This document shows, in pieces, positions 9,990 through 23,080 of a DNA stretch of 64,000 nt. The position numbers and the translations under genes are program-made. Numbering within the stretch: the stretch's first letter is position 1; each line of letters opens with the position of its first letter. Source of the stretch: Sipunculus nudus (lineage: Eukaryota; Annelida; Sipuncula; Golfingiida; Sipunculidae); contig CM049313.1 of NCBI GenBank assembly GCA_026874595.1, positions 52,625,659 through 52,689,658 on the forward strand, in the 5' to 3' direction. Under the pieces are notes generated by a model. The model searched no databases. It saw only the letters and a list, made by a program, of their open reading frames with translations, and was not told where the DNA came from.

Positions 9990-12440
9990 AGAAATGTAAC
10001 TGAATGTTATCAAAGTTATTCTTCATTGACATGAAGGGGTTTCCATTGCGTTAAAGGAGGAAATTTTTAAATTTTAAATTTAAGAACGCCATAAATCTTG
10101 AACAACATTGAACAACTGAAAATTCCAAAATTAGTGATCAACTGCGCGATGAAATATACCCTGGAAAAAAAGACAAAGGCGAAAAGGGGTCACATGACCT
10201 GATTCGCTAGGTCAATGAATGATACCGGTTATTAATCAAGAATTGCAGAAAAGCTGGTACTGGCATTTATGTAATTTTGATTTTTTCCCCAATATTTTTC
10301 TTTGTCCGACTATATCTTTAACCGTAGCAGACCCTCCTGACATCCAACTAAAATTTTCCGGAACCCTGATAAAACGTCGCTACCCGGAGTTCAGCGAAGC
10401 GCAATCTATACTAAAAGCTTAGTAAGCCCTAGTAGGGCCGAGGCGTAGCCGTAACTAAATTTAGGCGATCGGAGGAAAACCGTGTGGAAACCCTACCTAG
10501 AGCCTTATAAGCCGTACGAGGCCATGACCCCGGAAAGCTGCCATTGTGAACCGGACGGCAGCGCGAGGCGGAACTATAGGCTCACTGCGGGCCACTACGA
10601 CTATGACGGTGGCCTCAGGATTCTACTAGGGCTCTAGAAGGGTTCTGATACGATTCCGTTTTCATCCCGATTGACCTCGGCAAAATATTGCACGCAAACT
10701 CTACTGGGACCGATTGACGATTGAAGACAGATGATGATGATTGACTACTAGTCACGTTAGGTTTGCATACGGTCCGACTACAATTAACTACGTAGTCCAA
10801 CCGGACCGCCAAAACTGGGAATGTGTTACTATAGCCTTACTTTTACATGTGACCAATAGGAGCTTCGATAACATAAGATGACATACGCTCATGAACACGT
10901 TTTGGCTTCCCAATTTCCAACCGATAAGCATTAATTTGTTTTCATGATTTCTGTTTGAACTATATACACGATCCATTTTCAAATTCATCACATGTCAAAT
11001 GTTAGACCACATGCCCATTAAAATTATATATCAACGGACCGCCCAGATAGAGCAGTTACATTGGCAGACATCAGAGCCATATTCAGCCCCTCTTTCACTG
11101 TAAGTGGACTGACCCATTTACACCCTTGTGATAAAGGAGGCTGTCTCAGGGGTCCGGGCAGGGGGAGACCTCACTTGTTTTCTGTCTAATAAATGAGATA
11201 GACATTCCGGCCTAAATCCACATGGATACCGTTGGTAAATATCTTGATAGTAATCTGGCGGATATGCCTTGCTTCTTATAGACGTCATTTAGTCAATTAA
11301 TTTTGACGTGCTAAGGATCTAAACGTTAATCAATATAAGGGAAAATAGTTGGGTAGTACCAGCCGCGTGTAGCTCTTTAATCCTCTCGCTTAACCCAAGG
11401 ACTGGTAATATATAGCGTTTCGGCTTCTTTAAAAACTTCCATTCCAAACTGGGACTAACCCTTCGGCAATTTACTGATTTAAATTTAAATTGCTGCTTTA
11501 TGTTTTTATTTCTTCTGTGGGGATCCTACAACAAATGTGAAAAGCATTGGTTGTTGGGTTTATTTCAGGTACATGTACATGTATTACATACTTGCTGATG
11601 TCGTTCTTATTTGTTATGTCTTTTCCATATTTAATATGCGATGGTTTCCATATATTTTAAATGCCGTTAAATGTATTTAGCCGTTTCTGAATGCTCTTTC
11701 TAACACCAATTGATTCACTATTTTTTGCAATATGATTCTAGTAACACGCCAACGTTGATATATTGACAAAGCATAATCATATTAAGAGATTCAACGAAAA
11801 AATGTTAAAAAGGCTCAAAATCTGGTTATGAAATTTTATGTCAAAGAAATGGCTTTAAATGCGTTAAGGCAATTGAGTGGCTCTACCACATTCAACGATT
11901 TTTTTTAATCATGAAAGTGTGAACACACTATGAACATGTAGCATTTAATATTTTACATTTCAATATCATTTTGCAGCGGGGGGGGGGGGGGGGGCTGCAA
12001 TTATTATGTTGTTATTCAATCCTGTATCTTAGTAAGACTTTAAGTCGGAATGGCCTGTGTACACAGGAATAATTAGCTTCAGTCGAATAATTGTTACCGC
12101 TGTTAAATTTAAATAGCCATGTTAATGTGGCATGCCACATGTTAGTTTTCTCCAAAAGTAAACCTTCTTTGAAAAAAAATTTGTATAAAGTACGCACGAG
12201 ACAAGAATGTCTAGGACTGTACTGGGACTAGACAGTGATATATTAAGATTAACGAATTCTTTTCTTATCGGTTCATTACTATGCAATATTGATACAATCT
12301 AAAAAAGTGATTCCATAATTTTGTAGTCTTCAAACATTTATCCCAGTAAGAGTCATTTGTTATCTAAAATAACTCATGTTAACAAGTTTAAAACTTTACT
12401 AGAAAGATAAATGGAAACGCTTATGAAAATAATGCAAAAT
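9990..12440. other. No gene recognised; CpG-rich patch at 10370-10640
   Basis: Mostly AT-rich unassigned DNA. The patch 10370-10640 is clearly richer in CpG and GC but shows no core promoter element, long frame or tRNA boxes. A G tract of about 16 lies at 11979-11994. No repeat partner was found elsewhere in the window. Confidence 0.5.
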
Positions 12441-12867
12441 ATGTCACATTCATTGTATTAAGCTCGGGGTTAATACCAATCAAATACTTCGAATTAAGCC
12501 CGGGCAAATACTAGTCACATACATCGAATTAAGCTCGGGTAAATATCAGTCACATACATTGTATTAAGCTCATGGTAATTACTAGTCACATACATTGTTT
12601 TATGTTTGTGGTAAACACTAGTCACATACATTGTATTAAGCTCATGGCAATTACTAGTCACATACATTGTATTACGTTTGTGGTAAACACTTGTCACATA
12701 CTTTTATTAAGCTCATGGTAATTACTAGTCACATACATTGTATTACGTTTGTGGTAAACACTAGTCACATACTTTGTATTAAGCTCATGGTAAATACTAC
12801 ACACACATTGTATTATGTTCGAGGTAAACACCTGTCACATACATTGTATTACGCTCATAGTAAAAAC
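12441..12867 (+). repeat. 36-bp minisatellite with alternating A/B units
   Basis: About 12 head-to-tail units of 36 bp built around TAGTCACATACATTGTATT. In the centre two variants alternate: A has AAGCTCATGGTAATTACTAG and B has ACGTTTGTGGTAAACACTAG. That gives a 72-bp higher-order unit. End units are more diverged, as expected for an ageing array. The open frames across it on both strands are by-products of the repeat. Confidence 0.9.
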
Positions 12868-13454
12868 ATTTTCAAAATCAATTAAAATTTATATTATAGT
12901 TTACTTGGTGCTAAAAACGTCATGTAAGGTCAGAGAGCGAAAGGAACATAGACAATATCATTGCAACTATATATCATGCCTATTTCCCCAGAAAGTGTGA
13001 TGAATCTACAGAGTCAATAGACTTTTGAAAAACAGCTTTTTTCATCAACACAATTAGTTTCTAACGCCATGGGTTTTCAACGAATGTGTTAAGCACGTTC
13101 AACCCCATTCGGCCGTTAATATCAGTTCAGTTTAGATTTGCTATTAGGTGTATTGACTTTCCCTCTAATATCAGAATAAACAACTCCTTTTTATGTCAGG
13201 TCACGCCTGATATTGCGATTGTTTGGCTAAAAAGTTTATGGCCTGATGTTACAATCAATTTGAATTGTGACTTATCATTGTGACTAATTTTGACTTGTCA
13301 GGCACACGCCAGACTCTCCAGCAATATCATGCGACATTTCATATTTAATCATGCAAGAATCTTATTTAACATAAGGTTAGACAGTCTTAGAGATGTATCT
13401 GTTTATTTTGACTGTCATTCCATCAAAAGATCATAACGTGTTCTACTCTTATTA

Positions 13455-13915
13455 AAGTGTCTAAATCACCTATAAAGCCTGTTAATTGAACACGAACAAA
13501 CTATTGCCCTGAAACCGTTTGCTTACTCCGGTAAACGAGTTTAAAAAAACAGTGCACCGGCCGCAATCACAGGTGTATACATAAACACAGCACATGCATC
13601 GCTAGGCTGCAACACGTGTCAATCTGGAGATTCTCTGAATTCTTGGCCTATAAGTGAAATACATGTTCCTGCTGTCTCATACATCACGTGTTGCTGCTCA
13701 CAATCGGACCCCCGGTTACACGGGATCGTTTGGTAAACAAACACACATGCATGGACTGTCCTTTTCAACACGCAGGGCCAAAACCAAACTGCCGTATGCT
13801 AGGTACTGAGTCTATGGCTGGGATGATTTTGCTGGTATTTTTTTGTTTGTATCAAGCAAAACTGAACTGTTAGTGTTGAAGTGTAGAAAAAATATTGGTC
13901 CTGATAATTGATAAT
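13455..13915 (+). repeat. Dispersed repeat, diverged relative of the TTAA-flanked MITE
   Basis: Colinear with 41834-42217: AATCACCTATA, TGCCCTGAAACC..TTGCTTACTCC..GTAAACG, CAACACGCAGGGC, and AAGCAAAACTGAACTG near the end. It starts next to ATTAAAG as the other copy does, but its 3' terminus is eroded. Contains no recognisable gene. Confidence 0.6.
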
Positions 13916-14113
13916 TTTGCTCCGTCTACGATGAAGCGGGAACGCAGAGGGAGCAAACATAGACCTATTGTTAAATAAGAATAAGCATGTTCACAGTCTG
14001 CGACCGATTAAAGCCAGTCACCCACTCGTCTTTTCTGTATAGAATTTATGCGATCACTGGCTTATTCTGCGTACGTATTGATGAACCGTAGGAAATTCTT
14101 TGTAAGAAAGGCT

Positions 14114-14160
14114 GTTATAATGTCTCTCTGACTGATGTTATAATGTCTCTCTGACTGATG
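14114..14160 (+). repeat. Two-unit 23-bp tandem duplication
   Basis: GTTATAATGTCTCTCTGACT plus GAT is present twice in a row. A simple local duplication. Confidence 0.8.
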
Positions 14161-14559
14161 TCTACCCTTGTTTATCTGCAAGCTGTTCATAAACACGGTA
14201 CATGCGCTTCTGCTGACAAAATATCCATAGCCCTCGCGGGAGTGCAACAATTTTTCTGGCATTCCCACCAGACCTTTCACATTCCCTCAGAAACTTTGTT
14301 TAAATATTGAATGTTTTAAGCTGGAAAAAAAGAATAAGCAATATCCCTATGACTAATCAGATGACTAACACATTTTTCTTGTAAATTTGAATATAGATAT
14401 GTGAATATAGAAAAAGAGCAACAAGGTGTGTATATCTTTATAACTTATTGAAATAAAAGATAAAGAATCATCTGCATCTGATGCAGCATGTTTTGACAGA
14501 GTTCACCATATAAAAAAACTTTAAAATACAAATGGTATTCAGTGAAATGTGATTCTTGC

Positions 14560-14710
14560 AGGGTTGGGGTCAAATACATATTTGTATTTAAATACAGCTA
14601 CATTGTGTATTTGTATTTACATTTGTGTTGTGTAAAATTATATTTGTTTAGCATTTGTATTTGCCTCCGTACTGAATGTATCTAATCAAATACTATACGA
14701 ATACACGTAA
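14560..14710 (+). mobile_element. hAT-like terminus and TATTTGTATTT-rich subterminal region
   Basis: CAGGGTTGGGGTCAAATACA followed by repeated TATTTGTATTT motifs looks like the 5' end of hAT miniature elements common in animal genomes (CAGGG fits YARNG). No matching right end or 8-bp duplication was found downstream, so the copy is truncated or misassigned. Confidence 0.4.
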
Positions 14711-15810
14711 ATGCGATGGCAGCATGGGGGACCCGCACATTTCGAAAAGGTACCACGAGAAAAAATAGCATTAGTGTATTGTATCCGGGATCAAATAAAT
14801 GTTCCCGCTAAAGTCAGATGAAACATGTGGGCCAAGAGAAACTCAAGTGCAGAAACTTCAGTGGGTACGTTCAGACAAGTTTTGTTTATTTCCGTTCACA
14901 ATATTTGCATGGAAAAAATAGCAGTAGATAATAAATTGTTGGTGGATCACCTTAGATTTTCTTATGATGTGGTCCACTCTTCTTGAAAAAAGTACCTGAT
15001 TGCCAGTTTTGAAACCCTTGTTTGGCAATTCGCTGGCACTTATTACTACAAACACCACAGGTGTCCCAACCAGAGATTAGGACAATTTTAGCACCGCGTC
15101 CCTTCTGCTGCTGACATGTACAGGAAGACGTTTGGACTAAATGGATATTTTTTTTTTATCGGACGGCGATTTTTCATCCGTGCTCATATAAACATCAGTC
15201 ACACCATGATACATATTTTTTTCATTAATTAACAAGCGTGCAATTTCCGTATTTTTTTTTTTGGCTCGAGCTGTATAATGTGAAGGTGTAAGCCCGGGTG
15301 CGTCTGCCTTCACAGGCTAGAAAAATAGCCCTCTATAATTATATTCTTAAACTCCCCCGGTCTCCATGTGGAAGATGTTCCTTATTTCCATAATGAAAGT
15401 TATTACAAGTAGAAGCTGATGGTTAAAATTAGTGTGATTGTGCCTATATATTCGTGGAACGACCGATACATTCTCGTACGTTACAGGGAAAAAACCTGTC
15501 CGTTAAACGCTCCCATATTTCGTAACTTTGGTGAAACAGCCTGCGCGCATCAGCCCGAGGTCAATGAAATCTGACACATTATTATGCACAAATATTTATG
15601 AAATATAGGCGAATCGAAAAAAAACAAAACAAAAAAACTGAGCCATTAGAAATCGTTCTCATTTGCTTACAATTAAAACGCAAGCTCAACGTTGTCACAT
15701 TATAAAGCTCGACATTCATACTGTCAAACGGCCGGTGTTTGCAATAAAACCGCATAGAAACCATGTGACACGATGATTTACATTAATCCGTGCCTCGTGC
15801 ATAGGTTCTT
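14711..15810. other. Unassigned, no gene recognised
   Basis: Contains T homopolymers near 15150 and 15250 and only short frames. A minus-strand frame at 15582-15764 ends beside the promoter-like patch and contains a TTGTAAGC donor-like site, but its peptide has no recognisable features. Confidence 0.4.
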
Positions 15811-15910
15811 CTGATTGGCGGAGCGATGACGTGTCATAGATAGAGAGCCAATAGGAGATTTAAAAATCCACCCCATGTGACTTCATTCATGACAATTTTG
15901 GCGGGAAAAT
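15811..15910. promoter_or_regulatory. Promoter-like cluster: CCAAT pair, CRE-like site, E2F site
   Basis: Within 100 bp lie an inverted CCAAT box (ATTGG, 15814-15818), a CRE-like TGACGTGTCA (15827-15836), a direct CCAAT box (15848-15852) and TTTGGCGGGAAA (15897-15908), a textbook E2F/DP site. The area to about 16010 is CpG-richer than its surroundings. Such combinations typify cell-cycle gene promoters. No attached gene could be identified in either direction, so orientation is unknown. Confidence 0.4.
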
Positions 15911-16400
15911 ATTCACTGACATCGCGGCGCTTACGGTGGTTATGAATATTTTCTTTTCAGTTTAGATCACGGCGGCACGGTGCGTATATTAAACAAATGA
16001 CGCAGGGCTAATTAATGGAACCTGCAACTGACGATGTCTGTTGCACGATCGTCACAAATCAGATGTTTGTTATTGCGAGAACGGGCGTGATTTCTTCATT
16101 TCTGGAACGATCATGACGGTATAAGCAGTTGATCACTTTCTGACAAATTGTCTCTACCGGACACAACTGATCAGGACACGCATAAAATTAAAGCAACCGC
16201 GTATACCAACTATTTTTGGATTTGTTTTTTTTTTATTGCCTTTCTTTACGAAGATTTATTTAATAATGGCCTTTAAAATAAACCCAATTCTTCGATAATA
16301 GGCTGGTATTCCCGATCGGGAATTCAGTGAAAAATTCAGCATTCCCTCCTTAAATACTGCTTTCCTCGGGAATGCGGGAATTCATAAAATCGAGGCCTGG

Positions 16401-17279
16401 CGTTACGGAACCTAATATCAGCAGATCACGTAGTCGTGACGAACACAAAATTTTGTAATGGAGATAAAACAAAAATCAGTTTCTGTAACACTAGGCAGCG
16501 TGAAATGTCTAGGGGAATGAATAAAGTAATCAGTGTTTTTGTGTTAGTAAATAACTATAATTTATTCTTAAAACAACCCTAACATTACAATACACCAAAC
16601 CAATACAAATATACAGTATAACAACAGTTCAACAGTAAATCAATACAGGTATATAAATAAAGTGTACAGTTCCTGGATACTACCACTGTCATAGCGACAA
16701 AATGTCCTTTAAAGCATATAATCCAGATGAACGATTCACAGAAATCTTTTCAGAGAATAACAGTCAAGTTCAATCACAAGATCAATTTGTTGTAATCCAA
16801 AAGTGAAGTTCTTGTTATTATCCCGAAAGCAAACTGAAGACTATATAAGATCCGTAAAAAAATTAGAAGAAAATTTATAACTGCCGCACTTATCGGAAAA
16901 GGTCCACAAACTGACTTATACTCTTCTGTGTCTGCTGGAATATATCTCTCCTCTCTCTCGACTCTAAACCACAGCCCCTTATTATAACATTTCACCTCAA
17001 TTCGAGGACTTTCCATTTCTCGAACAAACCAAAGAACCCAATCATACACACGTTACAGGAATAACTAGAACTACGAACGCTGTGTTTCTACATATCAGGG
17101 TACCCAGGTGGGCCGGGCCGGCTCGGCCAGGCGAGAAAGCCCCAGGCTAGCATGATCGCTGTGTTTACACGTCAGACCCCAAGCGTGGGCCGGGCTAAGC
17201 CGCCATAGCAACAGCCAATGCTAGCGCTGCACATACACATGTAAGACTGTTGCAAACAATAAAAAAGACATCTGTAACA
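16401..17279 (-). mobile_element. Solo LTR, copy 2
   Basis: Homologous to copies 1 and 3 over about 880 bp. It starts CGTTACGGAACC (first base mutated from T) and ends ATCTGTAACA. Flanks CTGG and ATAG do not match, so no target duplication survives. This suggests an old insertion or recombination between LTRs of different copies. It lies next to a palindrome-containing segment (ATTCCCGATCGGGAAT near 16310). Sense strand is minus. Confidence 0.8.
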
Positions 17280-19800
17280 ATAGACATTAATGTGGTTGGT
17301 TCAATATGTGCCGAAGTTGAAAAATTACTAATTGCATAATGTCATTTGGAAAACTCTTGTTCGTCTAACTTGCGGAAAGATGTTTTGAATGTGTTTGGGT
17401 TATTTTGACACCCCTCCAAAACATTAAAAACATGTAAATATAAACGAACTACATTGATGTAGAACTCGTGTCCACCTTTTAAGGTATTTGGAGCGCACTT
17501 GGACTCGGAATCGAGAAATCATGCCGAGTCTGCCTCGAGTCCAGCAGAAAAAAAATCCCTCTCACATACTGTAGTTACTTACATGGTTCAGCAAACTACT
17601 AGCAGCATATTACACATTAAGACGAAATATACCAAGCTTAGCTCTGGATTGGGTACTATATGTAATTAAGCATTCAAGTAAAATTCATTTGAAAACTAAT
17701 TTCAATTGCAATTTGAAATTTCTTTGAATAAGGATTGGATTCCAAAGACTCGTGAACTTGAAATGGAACGTCAAGGACTCGGACTTCATGGTTGACTATC
17801 AGGCTTTTTATCCTGGAATTGGCGTTTTATTGCCATTTTTATGAAAGGTCAAAGCGATTAACTTAAATTAATAGATGTAAGATATAGGAATAGGACCAAT
17901 TAAAGACAATTTACGATGATTTATGGCTACCAATTACAAAAGTACCCAGGTTTATGGTGCAGGGCCGAAAACTTCCTTGCGACTGAATTTCATCATGCGA
18001 TTATCCGAGACATTTTTATATATAAAGCATAAATGCAAACAATAGCCACATCAGAATTATTGATCAGGTCAGCTAAATTTCAAACATAAATCTGATGACT
18101 AATTTCTTGGTTCACTGCTGCTTAGAGTGGAAAGCATCATTATACGAGAAACAGGACAATATAAGAATGAAGAAATATTAGGGAAAAACACAAAACTTGA
18201 GAAGGGTTTATGAAGGATTTCAAGATACTGCTATAATATGTCGTTACTTAATGCGCTGTAAATGCAAAACACCAAATGAGCCATTCGTAATACTACATAT
18301 GTCTCAAGAGATGTGAACTATCTCAGTAAGGTACGTACGTAATTATTGAAATATATATATATATTTAACATGATAAAGAAAAAAATAACGTATTGATTAT
18401 GAAGACGGCTATCAGCTGTCAAATTACGTAGACAATAAGCTAGTTAAAATTGGTATGAAGCAAATTATACTATAAAAGTAATCACGTAAGTAAATAAGAG
18501 GTTATATTAAGGATGTCAAATCCAAGAGTTGATAACCGGAGTTTGAATACACTGGGAGGTGTTACATTTATCTTAATCCAATGAAATAGGACCAAAAGAA
18601 TAGGGGCTCAAGACACTAATCTGTTGTCAAAGAGACAGTCAACTAGTGATTTTCCATGAGTTCTAAAATGGAAAAAAATGGATAGTTTAATGAAAATCGA
18701 AGACTTTGCTTTGACATTACGTTAATGTATGCCAATAAGTAGGTTGAAACGTTCCTTGGGCAGCGTCTGTCAGTTCTACCAACAGCATTAAAACCAACCT
18801 TGAAGGGCAAATATTATACAGTGCACGTAACATGAAGACAGAGATAGGTGATGTATGATATCCAGCACTTAGGCATCAAACGCGTGCCTGTCGCCCTCCT
18901 TCAAGTTAAGACGTGTTAATGCCCTAACCTCGTGTACCCAAAGGGTGCCAGTGTGCCAATCTGACGCTGACTGTAGTCCAACTACCTGGGCAAATCAACT
19001 AGCCATCAATGCACTCAATACATTCATATGCGGAATTTAGCATCATTTATCAGAGCAAATTAATGGAAATTGTTTTATTGTTATGATATACAATTGTTCG
19101 AAAACAATGGTTCTTGTAATGGTTTATGGACTGTTTAAATCCCGAGATGTACACACAAGATATATTTAAAATGTTAATTGACATTCTTGATGTGCTATTT
19201 TATGAACGTTTCACAAAGTAACTTATCAAGAAACGTATGTACGTCATCTGCAAAATTAAAAAAACTTCATTTCTTGTTGGTGCCTTACAATCAACCCTGC
19301 CAGGGCTTTAGTATTTGCGTTTACTAATAAAATGCTTAAAATAAAACGTGATTCCATGTACCGATAGACTTAACTCAGTGCCAGCTCTTATCACTAAAGC
19401 CCTGTAAAGTCCGTAGGGTGAATCGCTGATATTTGCATATCAAGGCGTCACAAGGCTCTTTGAGGACCTGACGATTCCCCCATATTTGCATATCAGGCCG
19501 TCACGCCTCATGTGAGTGCATCGTTGCTATGAGAACGCTATAGCGGTCCCACAGCTCGACCCGCTTGGTAACATTCGCACTGAAATCATATGTTCAGGTA
19601 GTCCACACATGAACCTTCGTGTTCTATGATATATCTGTGCTGAACCACTATTACGGGCCATGGGCCAAATGTAAGTGCATATTATAGACACTATCGCAAC
19701 AATTTTGTACCGACGGGTCCAGTAAAATTCCTTCTGCCGAGATGACAAGAGCAGCTGGCATTTGTCTGAACCCGTGTATTAACTGTCAAATTGCGAATTG
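17280..19800. other. Unassigned AT-rich DNA, no gene recognised
   Basis: Two short GGACTCGGA/GACTCGAG-type motifs occur near 17500 and 17770, reminiscent of miniature-element ends but without a defined inverted repeat or duplication. No open frame of interest. Confidence 0.45.
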
Positions 19801-19846
19801 TGATCGTACGGTGGCTCGTATAGGACATGCACAAAATTATTTTTTA

Positions 19847-20104
19847 TCTCGTTCCCACGCGATAGTATCTCGTGGCCACGCGATAATTATCTCGTTCCCA
19901 CGAGATAGTATCTCGTTCCCACGCGATAATTATCTCGTTCCCACGCGATAGTATCTCGTTCCCACGCGATAATTATCTCGTTCCCACGAGATAGTATCTC
20001 GTGACCACGCGATAATTATCTCGTTCCCACGCGATAGTATCTCGTTCCCACGCGATAATTATCTCGTTCCCACGCGTAAGTATCGCGTGGCCACGCGTTA
20101 GTAT
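19847..20104. repeat. Left arm subrepeat array (21/22-bp units)
   Basis: About 12 units of TCTCGTTCCCACGCGATA alternating with AGTA- and ATTA-type spacers of 21 and 22 bp. Variants such as TCTCGTGGCCACG approach or reach perfect palindromes, so single units can fold on themselves as well as with the right arm. Confidence 0.9.
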
Positions 20105-20335
20105 GCCATGCTATAGCTTAAGCCCTCATTTGGAAAAGAATGTCTCTGGTCTGTTTTATATCGAGCGTCGATGCAGCTTAAATTGTTTGTATGTATTTCG
20201 TTGTATGTGTGTTTGCGCCGAATGCTTTGAGGTAAATTTCAGCAGTTTTCATTGCGTTGGTTCACCATTTCATTGCGTTGGTTCAACTAGCCGATTTTTA
20301 TTTGTTCATGGAAAACTATATTGAGTTTGTTTTAA

Positions 20336-21244
20336 GGTAAGGGTGATATAAACCCTTGTGTACCAAACATGAATTAAACTGAAACACTTGTTTGTATTTT
20401 ACCTTCCCAGAAAATCTAATTTTTTAGGACTAGGGTTGGGGTTATTTAATTTGGGTATACCGAACAGGGTAACCAACATGTCGGTTTGTGTCTCAAGGGA
20501 GAAGCTAACAACAAAAGGTCTCAGCCATGCCACTTCATTATGACTGGGGGGAGGGTTAAGGATACCTTTTTACGAGAAATTTGCTCATTCTTCCCCTTCA
20601 CATTTTTCTTTCTACAATAAAACTTCAGTCATGTATTCATAGGCGGCGAAACCTTTGGGGGGGGGGGGATGGCGCGGGGGCCGAGCCCCCCCCCCCCATA
20701 ATTTTCCTTTGGGGGGGGGGGGGGGCTGACCCCCCCCAACATAATGATGGATATAAAACATCCACTCTGTTATTATTGGATATTTGCACCCTCACATATA
20801 TATGTATATATATATATCCTCTTCTGCTCAGTACTTGGAATATCATATATACACGGCCGCAGACTCCGCGATTTGCGGTAAAAAAGTTGATATTCTGTGT
20901 AAAAATGAATCCATTGCCAGAAAAATAACAAAAATCTCCCTACAAGGAAATACTGTTTTACTTTATAAACATTGACCAATAAAATGCACCAGAATGCAGT
21001 AATACCCATACAGTTTTTCCAAATTTTCAAAACCTATTAAGACCCCCCCAGTCGGGGATTACTCCATCAAATCCCCCCCTGCCATTTGTGTCAGGCTACG
21101 GCCCTTATTTATAAATATATAGATATATACATATATATAAATAATAATATATATATAATATATATATGTATATATAATATATATATAATATATATACTAG
21201 TATATATAATATATATAATATATATATTATATATATACATACAG

Positions 21245-21283
<39 letters not shown>

Positions 21284-21623
21284 CTATTTGGGTATACTAT
21301 TGGGCCCCCAATGAAAATTTGGTTTCGCCGCCAATGGTAATTTATATTGTGAACATTTATAATGAAAAATATTTTACCCGAACTAGCCCCCCCCCCCCCC
21401 CCTTTCCCCGCTCACACTTTCTCCAGACAGATATGGCCCACAAGTGTTGTACGAGTGCCCGTTGTATCATTTCAGGTCTCAGCATATTAAGTCCGCTCTA
21501 AATTCATGCAAATAATTGACCATAGTCTTCATCCAGTGTAAAGAAGCATGCCTCAAGGATTTAAGATGTAGGTCTTACTGTATTATCTATCTACATTTAT
21601 CTCGTTCCCACGCGATAATTATC
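20336..21623 (+). repeat. Internal unit, copy 1 of a 1.29-kb direct duplication
   Basis: Matches 22130-23418 almost base for base. I see a single clear substitution (AAACATTGACC versus AAGCATTGACC), plus length differences in G, C and TA tracts. It ends with 23 bp of the arm subrepeat. It contains a MITE-like segment (20637-21336). Confidence 0.9.
20637..21336. mobile_element. MITE-like element with GGCGGCGAAACC ends (unit copy 1)
   Basis: The left end TAGGCGGCGAAACC and right end GGTTTCGCCGCCA form a terminal inverted repeat of about 12 bp. G/C homopolymers sit just inside each end and long TA-rich tracts (21117-21280) in the middle. A relative lies at 24250-24467. A TA target is possible but not resolved. 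Confidence 0.6.
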
Positions 21624-22131
21624 ATATTTCGATGGAACCAGTATCACCAGTTGTACGCGGTGTACACTTTATGGAAGTGCCATCCCCGTGTTTGGTGTAT
21701 AGAAGATCGTAAACGCTTGAATACGCTGTGTCAAGCTGAATCAGTTAAAAGACGGGAGGGAAGTGTATGAAAATGAATAACGCTGTGCCGTTATAAGTAC
21801 AAACCCCCCGGATATCGATGGAACCAATTTAACCAGTTGTACGTGGTGCACATTTTATGGAAGAGCCACCCCGTGTTCAGAGGGAACGCGGTGTAAAATA
21901 AATGGAACAGCCACACGAAACACCGGGGGTACCTGGTTTCGAGAGGCCGGTGTAGTCAGATTCTTGTTGACAACTGCCATCTCTCGCCGTGATTCCCCGT
22001 AAATTCTTATTATGATGCGTGTTTGTGGAGACTGCGCGTGTCCCATATCCCTATGGCATAGAACTCAGGAATTAGTATAAACACAATTTATACCTTGTCC
22101 CTGCGATGTTTTCACTTGTGTCCCTGAGTAG
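21622..22131 (-). repeat. 510-bp block X, inverted copy of 26004-26513
   Basis: Same length as its partner with only about two mismatches seen (near 22069). The partner sits inside the 25827-27356 element and continues past both ends of the shared block there. At each edge, block X overlaps the neighbouring unit by 2 bp (TC on the left, AG on the right), as expected for microhomology junctions. An open frame inside it also occurs in the partner but shows no known motif. Confidence 0.85.
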
Positions 22132-23045
22132 GTAAGGGTGATATAAACCCTTGTGTACCAAACATGAATTAAACTGAAACACTTGTTTGTATTTTACCTT
22201 CCCAGAAAATCTAATTTTTTAGGACTAGGGTTGGGGTTATTTAATTTGGGTATACCGAACAGGGTAACCAACATGTCGGTTTGTGTCTCAAGGGAGAAGC
22301 TAACAACAAAAGGTCTCAGCCATGCCACTTCATTATGACTGGGGGGAGGGTTAAGGATACCTTTTTACGAGAAATTTGCTCATTCTTCCCCTTCACATTT
22401 TTCTTTCTACAATAAAACTTCAGTCATGTATTCATAGGCGGCGAAACCTTTGGGGGGGGGGGGGGGGATGGCGCGGGGGCCGAGCCCCCCCCCCCCCCCC
22501 ATAATTTTCCTTTGGGGGGGGGGCTGACCCCCCCCCCCAACATAATGATGGATATAAAACATCCACTCTGTTATTATTGGATATTTGCACCCTCACATAT
22601 ATATGTATATATATATATCCTCTTCTGCTCAGTACTTGGAATATCATATATACACGGCCGCAGACTCCGCGATTTGCGGTAAAAAAGTTGATATTCTGTG
22701 TAAAAATGAATCCATTGCCAGAAAAATAACAAAAATCTCCCTACAAGGAAATACTGTTTTACTTTATAAGCATTGACCAATAAAATGCACCAGAATGCAG
22801 TAATACCCATACAGTTTTTCCAAATTTTCAAAACCTATTAAGACCCCCCCAGTCGGGGATTACTCCATCAAATCCCCCCCTGCCATTTGTGTCAGGCTAC
22901 GGCCCTTATTTATAAATATATAGATATATACATATATATAAATAATAATATATATATAATATATATATGTATATATAATATATATATATAATATATACTA
23001 GTATATATAATATATATAATATATATATTATATATATACATACAG

Positions 23046-23080
<35 letters not shown>

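Noticed and set aside
12515-12885. Frames on both strands across the minisatellite
   Set aside because: They follow from the 36-bp unit, a multiple of three, and encode simple repeated peptides.
19847-20104. Regular repeats with spacers as a CRISPR array
   Set aside because: The spacers are 3-4 bp and invariant, the array is mirrored 3.5 kb away, and no cas-like genes exist; it is a foldback arm in eukaryotic DNA.
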